From Burkholderiaceae bacterium (GTDB lineage Bacteria > Pseudomonadota > Gammaproteobacteria > Burkholderiales > Burkholderiaceae): a stretch of 13,080 bases of DNA. How positions within the stretch are numbered: position 1 is the first letter of the stretch; each line of letters opens with the position of its first letter. The notes below the pieces were generated by a model. It made no database searches, was not told the origin of the DNA, and saw only the letters and a list, made by a program, of their open reading frames with translations. The position numbers and the translations under genes are program-made. Below are positions 1 through 6,112 of this stretch, piece after piece. Where the stretch lies: positions 1 through 13,080 of the forward strand of contig JASLEM010000189.1 in the NCBI GenBank assembly GCA_030151165.1, in the 5' to 3' direction.

Positions 1-256
1 CGGTGCGCCACGCGCTGGCCGGCGCCTCGCGCAGGATGTCCGCGGTCGTGCGCGGCTTCTTCGCGGCAGGCGCGGAAGCGGCCGGCATGGCCGCCGCCGG
101 CGCGGACGCCTGCGCGCGCGCGACGCCCGCCGCGCCGCACAGGCCCGCCACGAACAGGGCGGCGCAGAGCACGCCGAGCGGCGTGGACGGTCGGGAGATC
201 TTCGAGACAGCGGGCACGGCGTTCCTCGTTCTTTCGGCCAGGGCGGGCCGGGACAT
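1..256 (-). CDS. Exported peptidylprolyl isomerase, N-terminal part (runs off the window)
   Basis: The frame opens at an ATG at 254-256 and stays open to the window edge (85 codons). Residues 1-50 look like a Sec signal peptide: a basic start, a hydrophobic core around PLGVLCAALFVAGLCGAAG, and a likely cleavage site after ARAQA. An Ala/Pro-rich linker (51-66) follows, then TTADILREAPASAWRT. I recognise this last piece as the stretch that precedes the cyclophilin fold in secreted peptidylprolyl cis-trans isomerases of Burkholderiales and Xanthomonadales, which usually continue with a DPENTLYLEL-type segment. The catalytic domain lies outside the window, so the call rests on the leader alone. 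The product would act on periplasmic protein folding. Its ATG overlaps the stop of the upstream remnant (TGATG), as in a translationally coupled pair. It could be another exported protein. Confidence 0.55.
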   Translation of the reverse strand, partial: MSRPALAERTRNAVPAVSKISRPSTPLGVLCAALFVAGLCGAAGVARAQASAPAAAMPAASAPAAKKPRTTADILREAPASAWRT

Positions 257-399
257 CAGGGCGCGGCCTCGCGCGCGATCCACGCGTCGACCTGCCCTTT
301 CAATACCGTCAAGGGTACCGAACCCGGCGCGAGCACGGTGTCATGGAATGCACGCAGGTCGAAGCCCGCGTCACGCGTCGCCTCGGCGCGCCGGCGTCT
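256..399 (-). pseudogene. C-terminal remnant of a DUF885-family protein
   Basis: Directly after the deaminase stop codon the same minus-strand frame reads on for 55 codons without an in-frame ATG and ends at TGA (256-258). From about codon 9 it reads RRRRAEATRDAGFDLRAFHD, then TVLAPGSVPLTVLKGQVDAW and IAREAAP. This resembles the extreme C-terminus of DUF885 proteins, which typically end with an FDLRAFHD-x-VL-x-x-G-x-(V/L)PL-x-VL segment and an amphipathic helix. Full-length members are several hundred residues, so over 90% is missing. The first eight codons after the deaminase stop do not look like this family, which places the break near 399. The TGATG overlap with the next gene suggests the intact gene was once coupled to the isomerase. 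The family assignment is from memory of the motif. Confidence 0.55.
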
Positions 400-423
400 G
401 GCGTGTCCATCGTCATGCGCCGC

Positions 424-1347
424 TCAGGCCAGGTCCGGGCGCGTCGCGAGTTTTTCCGCGATCAGTGCCAGCGTGGCTTCGCGCTCGGAGCCCTCCAGCA
501 CGAGTCGCGGCGCGCGCACGCGTTCGCTGCCGCGGCCGACCTGCTGTTGCACGAGCTTGATCAGCTGCACGAACTTGGGCACGGTATCGAGCACCAGCAG
601 CGGCACGAACCAGCGGTAGAGCGCGTCGGCCTGCGCCTTGGCGGCGGCGTCGCTGCGCCCGCGCAGCGCGAGCTCGAACAGCCGCACCGATTCCACCGGC
701 ATCGCATTGACCAGCCCGGCCACCCAGCCCGTCGCGCCGGCCTCGATGCCTTCGACGATCAGGTCGTCCACGCCGACGAGCAGCTTCAACCGGTCGCCCA
801 GCAGGTGGCGGATCGCGGTGACGCGGCGCACGTCGGCGCTCGACTCCTTGATCGCGACGAGGTTCGCGTGCCGCGATGCGAGCTCGGCGACGTGCTCGGG
901 ACGGAAGTCGGTGCGGTAGGCGAGCGGGTTGTTGTAGAGCATGCACGGCAGCGCCGTGGCCGCGATGACGGCCGACGCGTGCGCGCGCATCTCGCGCCAG
1001 TCGCTCGAGTACACGTACGGCGGCAGCACCATGAACCCCGCGCAGCCGGCGGCCGCGGCCTCGCGCGCCAGGCCGCAGGCCTCGTCGGTGGACAGTGCCG
1101 CGATGCCCGCGACCAGCGGCACGCGGCCGTCGAGCGCCTTGGCGAGCGTGCGCAGCACGTCGAGCTTCTCGGGCACCGACAGGGTCGCGGCCTCGCCGAG
1201 CGAGCCGAGCGCGACGATGCCGGTGCAGCCGGCGTCCACCATCCAGCGCGCGTGCTCGGCGAGGAAGGCGTGGTCGACGTCGCCGTCTGCGGTGAAGGGC
1301 GTGGTGATGGCGGGCATCACGCCGTCCCAGGTGATCTCGGTCGTCAT
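424..1347 (-). CDS. lhpC: Delta1-pyrroline-4-hydroxy-2-carboxylate deaminase (DHDPS/NAL family)
   Basis: A 307-residue class I aldolase-fold protein of the dihydrodipicolinate synthase family, at normal family length. Visible motifs are the GSLGEA phosphate/carboxylate-binding loop at 48-53, YNNP with the catalytic tyrosine at 138, and the Schiff-base lysine K167 in LVAIKESS. The family includes N-acetylneuraminate lyase and several deaminases and dehydratases. The operon decides the role: it follows an epimerase and a three-part FAD dehydrogenase of hydroxyproline catabolism, where this enzyme deaminates and dehydrates Delta1-pyrroline-4-hydroxy-2-carboxylate to 2-oxoglutarate semialdehyde. 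The start is the ATG that overlaps the upstream stop in an ATGA, giving MTTEITWDGVMPAITTPF; a longer upstream extension would be an artefact. The protein is cytosolic. The 2-oxoglutarate semialdehyde dehydrogenase expected next is absent here, and a DUF885 remnant follows instead. Confidence 0.88.
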   Translation of the reverse strand: MTTEITWDGVMPAITTPFTADGDVDHAFLAEHARWMVDAGCTGIVALGSLGEAATLSVPEKLDVLRTLAKALDGRVPLVAGIAALSTDEACGLAREAAAAGCAGFMVLPPYVYSSDWREMRAHASAVIAATALPCMLYNNPLAYRTDFRPEHVAELASRHANLVAIKESSADVRRVTAIRHLLGDRLKLLVGVDDLIVEGIEAGATGWVAGLVNAMPVESVRLFELALRGRSDAAAKAQADALYRWFVPLLVLDTVPKFVQLIKLVQQQVGRGSERVRAPRLVLEGSEREATLALIAEKLATRPDLA

Positions 1348-2741
1348 GGCAAGGGCTCCTCGGTGGGCAAAGAATCGTCGCGATCGTGCGGCGTCGGCGC
1401 CGCGGCCAGCAGCGTCTCGAGCGCGACGGGCATCAGCGGCGCGCGCACGGGCAGTCGTGGCAGCAGGCGGATCATGGCCAGCGCGTCGTGGCAGAGCCGA
1501 CCCTGGCAATGGCCCATGCCGCATCGCGTCGCGAGCTTGGCGGCGCGCAGGTCGGCGCAGTCGCGCAGGGCCGACCACGGGACATCCTCGCAGCGGCAGA
1601 CGAGCGTGTCGTCGCGCAGCCGCGCGCCCCAGTCGGCGGGCACGGGGAAGGCGGCGGCGACGGCGCCGGCAAAGCGGAATTCGCGCACGAGGCGACGCCG
1701 CAGGCGGGCGTCGAGCGGCAGCGGCGCGTCGCGCGCGTCCGGCGAGGTCGACTCCACGTCGAAGGCGCGTCGCCGTCCACTCAACTCATGCGCCGTGGCC
1801 TCGCCGGCGATGCGGCCCTGCAGCTGCGCGGCCGCCATGCCGGTGACGCCCGCGCACTCCCCGGCCGCGAAGACGCCGTCGACGCTCGTCCGCTGCCGCG
1901 CGTCGACCTCGATGGCCGCGGCGCCAAAGCGCGGCGCGATCGCGCAGCCGAGCGCTTCGGCCAGCTCGGTCTGCGGCACGAGCCCCCAGCCGGCGGCGAG
2001 CGCGTCGCAGTCGATCACCCGCTCGCCGGCGGCGGATGCGAGCCGCACCCGCTGCACGCGCCCGTCGCCTTCGGCGGCGACCACGCGCGTGCCCATCGAC
2101 AGCGCGACGCCGGCCAGCGCCCGCGCGAGTCGCAGCGCGGCCACGCCCTGGCGCGGATGGCGCAGCAGCCGCACGGCGAAGCGCGCGAGCGACGACATCG
2201 TGGCTTCCTCGGCGACGGCGACGACCTCGGCGCCCTCGCCTCGCAGCGTGGCGGCCGCGGCCAGCAGCAGCGGCCCGGTGCCCGCGACGACGACACGCCG
2301 TCCTTCGACCGGCCAGCCGCCCTTCGCGAGCGCCTGCAGGCCACCCGCGCCGAACACGCCGGGCAACGTCCAGCCCGGGAACGGCAGCAGCCGCTCGCGC
2401 GCGCCGGTGGCCAGGATCAGGCGCCGCCAGTGCAGCCGCCGCGCGCCGTCGGGGCCGTCGACCAGCAGGCCCTGGCCGGGCAACGGCATCACGACACGCG
2501 TCCCCGCGAGCACGCGCACGCCGGCGCGCGCCTGCGCCGCGAGCGCGCGCGCGACCTCGTCCGCCACGATGCCCCGCTTCGCGCGCCAGACCTGCCCGCC
2601 GGCGTGCGCCGCGGCATCGAGCATCGTGACGGCCAGGCCGTCCTGCGCGGCGGCGAGCGCGGCGCACAGGCCCGCGGGGCCACCGCCGACGACCACGACA
2701 TCGGCCGAGAGTTCGACGTCCTCGGTGCTGCGAGTGCTCAT
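1344..2741 (-). CDS. lhpE: D-hydroxyproline dehydrogenase, NAD(P)/FAD-binding [2Fe-2S] subunit
   Basis: A 465-residue pyridine-nucleotide-disulfide-oxidoreductase-like flavoprotein. The first Rossmann motif is GGGPAG (19-24), followed by GGQVWR; ATGARERLLPFPGW (111-124) and a second dinucleotide motif GTGPLL (154-159) follow, then the FAD motif VFAAGECAGVTG (290-301). The C-terminus carries a BFD-like iron-sulfur region with C382, C384, C407 and C412 in CRCED and TRCGMGHCQGRLC. This layout matches the LhpE/OoxA/HcnB type subunit, equivalent to the N-terminal half of SoxA without its own ferredoxin domain, which is encoded separately upstream. It should pass electrons between the amine-oxidising subunit and an acceptor. 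I chose the ATG at 2741 (MSTRSTEDVEL) because it lies four bases after the upstream stop; an earlier ATG adds a basic low-complexity leader. Its end overlaps the deaminase start by ATGA. Confidence 0.85.
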   Translation of the reverse strand: MSTRSTEDVELSADVVVVGGGPAGLCAALAAAQDGLAVTMLDAAAHAGGQVWRAKRGIVADEVARALAAQARAGVRVLAGTRVVMPLPGQGLLVDGPDGARRLHWRRLILATGARERLLPFPGWTLPGVFGAGGLQALAKGGWPVEGRRVVVAGTGPLLLAAAATLRGEGAEVVAVAEEATMSSLARFAVRLLRHPRQGVAALRLARALAGVALSMGTRVVAAEGDGRVQRVRLASAAGERVIDCDALAAGWGLVPQTELAEALGCAIAPRFGAAAIEVDARQRTSVDGVFAAGECAGVTGMAAAQLQGRIAGEATAHELSGRRRAFDVESTSPDARDAPLPLDARLRRRLVREFRFAGAVAAAFPVPADWGARLRDDTLVCRCEDVPWSALRDCADLRAAKLATRCGMGHCQGRLCHDALAMIRLLPRLPVRAPLMPVALETLLAAAPTPHDRDDSLPTEEPLP

Positions 2742-2745
2742 CGCG

Positions 2746-3036
2746 TCAGGCCTCGCGCTCGATCGACATGCCCGCCGCGCACGCCACCTGGCAGCCGAGC
2801 CGGTGCGCGACGCCGTCGACCGTGACGCGGCACTCGCCACACACGCCCATGCCGCAGAACGCCTGCCGCCGCGCGCCCGACGGCGAGACGCGGCCGCCCT
2901 GCCCGGCCGCCGCGATCTCGAGCGCCGCGGCGACCACCGTGCCGCGCGCGACGGCCAGCGCGCGGCCGTCGACGCTCACCGCGATCCAGTCGTTCTCGAG
3001 CGCGGGCGCCATGGTCGGCAGCACGACGGGCTTCAC
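2746..3036 (-). CDS. lhpF: D-hydroxyproline dehydrogenase, small [2Fe-2S] subunit
   Basis: A 96-residue Fer2_4-type ferredoxin-like protein. The plant-type [2Fe-2S] ligands are visible as C61-x4-C66-x2-C69-x12-C82 (FCGMGVCGEC, then LGC); C86 is extra. The upstream half holds the beta-grasp start VSVDGRALAVARGTVVAAAL. The family occurs either as a free small subunit, as here, or fused to the N-terminus of SoxA-like alpha subunits. Its place between the FAD amine dehydrogenase and the NAD(P)/FAD subunit matches the order lhpB-F-E described for hydroxyproline-utilising pseudomonads. It would shuttle electrons within the heteromeric dehydrogenase. The start ATG overlaps the stop of the preceding gene by four bases (ATGA), supporting translational coupling and fixed stoichiometry. 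Confidence 0.87.
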   Translation of the reverse strand: MKPVVLPTMAPALENDWIAVSVDGRALAVARGTVVAAALEIAAAGQGGRVSPSGARRQAFCGMGVCGECRVTVDGVAHRLGCQVACAAGMSIEREA

Positions 3037-4178
3037 GCCGGCACTCCCATCCGACGATCAGGCGCGTACGGCGTCGGGTTGATCGTGGCGGCGCGCTCGA
3101 GCAGCAGGTCGAGCCAGACGCGGGCGGTGCCCGTCGCGGTCGTCAGGCCCAGGCCTTCGTGGCCGGTCGCGACCCAGCGCGTCGAGCGTGTCGATACATC
3201 ACCCGGTATACGGCCGATCAGCGGGCGGCCATCCGGCGTCGCGGGCCGGAAGCCGGCCCAGGCGCGCAGCAGCTGCAGGCAGCCGATGTCGGGCAGGAAG
3301 CGCTGCGCGCGGCGCACCATGCGCGCGAGCAGCGCGGCGTCGAGCGCGGGCGAGGTGTCCGTGAAGCTGCGCGACGAGCCGAGCAACACCTGGCCGGACA
3401 CGCGCGGCTGCGCATTGAACGCGACCGACTCGTCGTCGCTGCCGTGCGCGCTGTCGATGTAGCCGAACTCGACCAGCGCGTGGCGGATGTAGCCGGGATG
3501 GCGATCGGTGATCGCGAGCTGGCCCTTGCGCGGCCGCAACGCGAGCGGCGAAACGCCGGGCCACAGCCGCACGCTGTCGCAGCCCGCCGCGAGCAGCACG
3601 TGGCCCGCGGCCACGCGCGCGCCGTCGGCGAGCTGGAGGCCGTCGTCGGTCAAGGCGTCGACCGGGCTCGCCTCGTGCACCGCGCCGCCGAGCGCGCGCA
3701 GGTCGGCAGCGAGGCGCGCGGCCATCTCGGGGCCGAACGCGACCTCGTCGCCGAGCACGTGCAACGCGCCCGCCAGGTCGCGCGCCAGCGCCGGCTCTGT
3801 CTGGCGCAGCGCCGGCGCGTCCAGCCACTCGGCGGGCCAGCCGGCCGCGGCGAGACGCGCGAGCTTGGCGTGCGCGGCCCGAGCCTGCGCATCGGTCTCG
3901 GCGAGCCACAGCGTGCCGGTCGTGCGGCGCTCGATGCGGCGCCAGCCATCCCACTCGGCCCACAGCCGCATCGACAGCCGCGCCAGCGCGAGCTCCGCCG
4001 GGTCGTCGTCGATCACGACCAGGTGGCCCATGCCGGCGGCCGTCGCGCCCGCGCCCACGCGCTGCGCCTCGAACACCGCCACGCTCAAGCCGGCTTGCGC
4101 CGCCGCGAGCGCGCAGGCGCAGCCGACGATGCCCCCGCCGACGACGGCGACATCGACCGGGCGCGCGCGTGCATCCAT
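3033..4178 (-). CDS. lhpB: cis-4-hydroxy-D-proline dehydrogenase, FAD catalytic subunit (DAO family)
   Basis: A 381-residue FAD-dependent oxidoreductase of the D-amino-acid/sarcosine oxidase (DAO) family. The N-terminal Rossmann motif is VVGGGIVG (GGGIVG at 14-19), followed by the ribose-binding acid E37 in VAVFEAQ. Near the C-terminus, RAWAGFRPATPDGRPLIGRI is the typical DAO FAD/substrate region, then the GHEGLGLTTATGTA segment. The expected reaction is oxidation of cis-4-hydroxy-D-proline to Delta1-pyrroline-4-hydroxy-2-carboxylate, with electrons leaving through the LhpF and LhpE partners encoded next. No signal peptide is seen; MDARARPVDVAVVGGG is a normal cytosolic start. It lies 19 bases after the epimerase and overlaps lhpF by four. 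A generic glycine/D-amino-acid oxidase would look similar, so the substrate is inferred from the operon. Confidence 0.86.
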   Translation of the reverse strand: MDARARPVDVAVVGGGIVGCACALAAAQAGLSVAVFEAQRVGAGATAAGMGHLVVIDDDPAELALARLSMRLWAEWDGWRRIERRTTGTLWLAETDAQARAAHAKLARLAAAGWPAEWLDAPALRQTEPALARDLAGALHVLGDEVAFGPEMAARLAADLRALGGAVHEASPVDALTDDGLQLADGARVAAGHVLLAAGCDSVRLWPGVSPLALRPRKGQLAITDRHPGYIRHALVEFGYIDSAHGSDDESVAFNAQPRVSGQVLLGSSRSFTDTSPALDAALLARMVRRAQRFLPDIGCLQLLRAWAGFRPATPDGRPLIGRIPGDVSTRSTRWVATGHEGLGLTTATGTARVWLDLLLERAATINPTPYAPDRRMGVPA

Positions 4179-4197
4179 CGCGAGCGGGTGCCGCGGG

Positions 4198-5157
4198 TCA
4201 GGCGACGATGCCGTCGCGGAACGGATCGTCGTCGGCGCGCAGCAGCGTCGCCTCGGCCGTGATCCAGGCGCGGCCGGTGATCGCGGGCAGGATGGCGCGT
4301 TCGTCGGCGGCGAGCTGCCACCGGCCTTCGAAACGGCTGCCGATCACGCTCTCCTGCACCCAGGTCGCACCGGCGGCGAGGTGGCCATCGGCGGCGAGGC
4401 AGGCGAGCTTGGCGCTGGTGCCGGTGCCGCAGGGCGAGCGGTCGTAGGCCTTGCCCGGGCACAGCACGAAGTTGCGCGCGTCGGCGCCCGCGCCGGCGTC
4501 CGCGTGCGAGAACAGTTCGATGTGGTCGATCTCCGCGCCGCCAGCGCCCGTGACGCCCTGCGCCTCCAGCGCGCCGCGGATCCGCCACGTGAGCTCGGTC
4601 AGCGCCTCGACGTGGGCGAGCGCGATCGGCGGCGCGTCGTCGAGCTGCGCCGCGTCGACGAGGAAGAACCAGTTGCCGCCCCATGCGACGTCTCCGGTCA
4701 CCGTGCCGAGGCCCGGCACGTCGAGCGCGACGCCCGCGGCGTGGCGATGGCTGGGCACGTTGAAGACCGTGACGCGGCCGTCGGGGTGCAGCTCGGTCTC
4801 GACAACGCCCACCGGCGTGTCGAGCCGATGGCGGCCCGGCAGGAGGCGGCCGAGGTGCGCGAGCGTCGCGACGACGCCGATCGTGCCGTGGCCGCACATG
4901 CCGAGCACGCCGACGTTGTTGAAGAAGATCATGCCGGCGACGCAGCCGGACGCGCGCGGCTCGACCAGCAGCGCGCCGACCATCGTGTCGCTGCCGCGCG
5001 GCTCGCAGGCGACCGCGGCGCGGAAGGCGTCGTGGCGGCGGGCGAAGTCGGCGCGCTGCTCGGCGAGCGTGGCGCCGACGAGCGCGGGGGCGTTGTCGAG
5101 CACGACGCGCGTGGGCTCGCCGGCGGTGTGGGAGTCGATGACGCGGATGGCTTGCAT
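4198..5157 (-). CDS. lhpA: 4-hydroxyproline 2-epimerase (proline racemase family)
   Basis: A 319-residue cofactor-independent epimerase of the proline racemase superfamily. Both thiol acid/base residues are present: C88 in MCGHGTIG and C243 in SPCGTGTSA. The N-terminal motif [13 protein letters not shown] and the [11 protein letters not shown] block are typical. Two catalytic cysteines argue against the dehydratase branch, in which the first is replaced by threonine. The enzyme interconverts trans-4-hydroxy-L-proline and cis-4-hydroxy-D-proline, the entry step of the pathway. The start [10 protein letters not shown] was chosen because family members begin within a few residues of the first strand; the open frame extends 17 codons further upstream into the control region. 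It is the first gene of the operon and is transcribed away from the PAS-AraC regulator. No strong Shine-Dalgarno sequence is seen before the ATG. Confidence 0.92.
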   Translation of the reverse strand: MQAIRVIDSHTAGEPTRVVLDNAPALVGATLAEQRADFARRHDAFRAAVACEPRGSDTMVGALLVEPRASGCVAGMIFFNNVGVLGMCGHGTIGVVATLAHLGRLLPGRHRLDTPVGVVETELHPDGRVTVFNVPSHRHAAGVALDVPGLGTVTGDVAWGGNWFFLVDAAQLDDAPPIALAHVEALTELTWRIRGALEAQGVTGAGGAEIDHIELFSHADAGAGADARNFVLCPGKAYDRSPCGTGTSAKLACLAADGHLAAGATWVQESVIGSRFEGRWQLAADERAILPAITGRAWITAEATLLRADDDPFRDGIVA

Positions 5158-5236
5158 GCGCCGATTCTGGGCCGGCGACCGCGCGCCGGCTTGATCGAAT
5201 CCCCGCAAGGCATGACGATTTCAGCACAATGGCGGC
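5158..5236. promoter_or_regulatory. Divergent control region between the lhp operon and its regulator
   Basis: This 79-bp gap separates two divergent start codons, so it must hold both promoters and probably the regulator's sites. Visible elements are two copies of the self-complementary hexamer GCCGGC (5171-5176 and 5185-5190) and a CACAAT hexamer at 5225-5230 that could be the -10 of the regulator gene. It would place transcription start close to the ATG at 5237. No convincing -35 box or AraC-type direct repeat could be assigned by eye. Confidence 0.5.
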
Positions 5237-5244
5237 ATGCCGCC
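5231..5244. repeat. Perfect 14-bp palindrome spanning the regulator's start codon
   Basis: GGCGGCATGCCGCC reads the same on both strands and contains the ATG of the regulator at 5237-5239. In GC-rich DNA short palindromes are common, but 14 bp without mismatch at a start codon directly after a putative -10 could be an operator or a translation-limiting RNA element. The role is inference. Confidence 0.35.
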
Positions 5245-6034
5245 GTCCCATCCGATCCGTCCGCCCCGCCGCAGTTCGCGCGGCACGTCCGCGTTCGACG
5301 CCCTGCCCCGGCTGCCGCTCGACCTGCTGGAGCGGCTGTTCGACACGCTGCCCGACGTCGTCTTCTTCGCGAAGGACGCCGAGGGCCGCTACACCCACGG
5401 CAACCAGACGCTGCTCGATCGCCTCCGGCTGACGAGCCGTGCACAATTGATCGGGCGCCGCGCCGACGAGCTGTTCCCGCGCGCGCTCGGCCAGCGCTTT
5501 CGCGAGCAGGACGAGCAGGTGCTGCGCGACGGCCGCGAAGTTGCCGGCCAGCTCGAGCTGCACCTGTACCCGAACCGCGCGCCGGGCTGGTGCCTCACGC
5601 ACAAGCTCGCATGGCGCGAGACGGGGCCGAACGGGCGCGAGCAGGTCGTCGGCGTGGTGGGGATCTCGCGCGACGTGGTCGCCCCCGGCACGGCGCACGC
5701 GACGCCCCCGGCGACGCTGGCGCGGGTCGCGCAGGTGGTGGAGCGCCTGCAGCGCGACTACGCGGAGCCGTTGCGCATCGCCGACCTCGCGCGCGAGGCC
5801 GGGCTGTCGATGGCGCAGCTCGAGCGCCTCGTCATGCAGCTCTACCGCCTGACGCCGCGCCAGCTGCTGGCGCGCGCCCGCCTCGACGCCGCGCTGTCGC
5901 TGCTGGCCGGCACCGACTCCATCGCCGGGATCGCGCACGCCTGCGGCTACGCGGACCACAGCGCGTTCGCGCGCCAGTTCCGGCGCAGCACGGGGCTGAG
6001 CCCGCGCGACTACCGCGACCTGCACGCGGGCTGA
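5237..6034 (+). CDS. PAS-sensor AraC-family regulator of hydroxyproline catabolism (LhpR-like)
   Basis: A 265-residue transcription factor. After a basic, Pro-rich start, residues about 27-147 form a PAS domain (LPDVVFFAKDAEGRYTHGNQ, then GRRADELFP and VVGVVGISRDV). Residues about 160-263 form an AraC/XylS DNA-binding domain with two helix-turn-helix units: IADLAREAGLSMAQLERLVM (181-200) and the FGYxDxSxFxRxFRR-type block at 236-250, here CGYADHSAFARQFRR. Most AraC regulators of carbon catabolism carry a cupin-like sensor; a PAS sensor is less usual. Divergence from lhpA suggests it activates the operon in response to hydroxyproline or a pathway intermediate, as AraC-type LhpR does in Pseudomonas. 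The ATG at 5237 lacks a clear Shine-Dalgarno and the transcript may be leaderless. It converges on the OPT gene, 78 bp beyond its stop. Confidence 0.85.
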   Translation: MPPSHPIRPPRRSSRGTSAFDALPRLPLDLLERLFDTLPDVVFFAKDAEGRYTHGNQTLLDRLRLTSRAQLIGRRADELFPRALGQRFREQDEQVLRDGREVAGQLELHLYPNRAPGWCLTHKLAWRETGPNGREQVVGVVGISRDVVAPGTAHATPPATLARVAQVVERLQRDYAEPLRIADLAREAGLSMAQLERLVMQLYRLTPRQLLARARLDAALSLLAGTDSIAGIAHACGYADHSAFARQFRRSTGLSPRDYRDLHAG

Positions 6035-6079
6035 ACCTGCGCGTGTGTCGCGACCTGCGCGACCTGCGCGATCGCCGAG

Positions 6080-6102
6080 CCCGCACGCGTCACGCGCGCG
6101 GG
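6080..6102. terminator. GC-rich hairpin between convergent genes, weak terminator candidate
   Basis: Arms CCCGCACGCGT (6080-6090) and ACGCGCGCGGG (6092-6102) pair over ten of eleven positions with one internal mismatch; the innermost pairs must open to make the loop. It sits between the stop of the AraC regulator and the stop of the OPT gene, where a bidirectional terminator would be expected. There is no T-tract on either side, so it may only block or stabilise transcripts. A 9-bp tandem repeat of GACCTGCGC lies just upstream at 6052-6069. Confidence 0.35.
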
Positions 6103-6112
6103 AATGGACGTC

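Noticed and set aside
424..1347. 4-hydroxy-tetrahydrodipicolinate synthase (DapA) for lysine synthesis
   Set aside because: The fold and Schiff-base lysine are shared, but the gene is the last member of a translationally coupled hydroxyproline operon, which favours the pyrroline-hydroxycarboxylate deaminase role.
343..3462. A 1039-codon plus-strand open frame opposite the lhp genes
   Set aside because: The translation is Arg/Ala/His/Ser-rich low complexity with no recognisable domain, while the minus strand encodes three or four clear families with intact motifs. Long antisense frames are expected at this GC content.
6052..6069. Tandem repeat of GACCTGCGC after the regulator gene
   Set aside because: Only two perfect copies are present and the sequence is GC-rich; too short to treat as a functional repeat.
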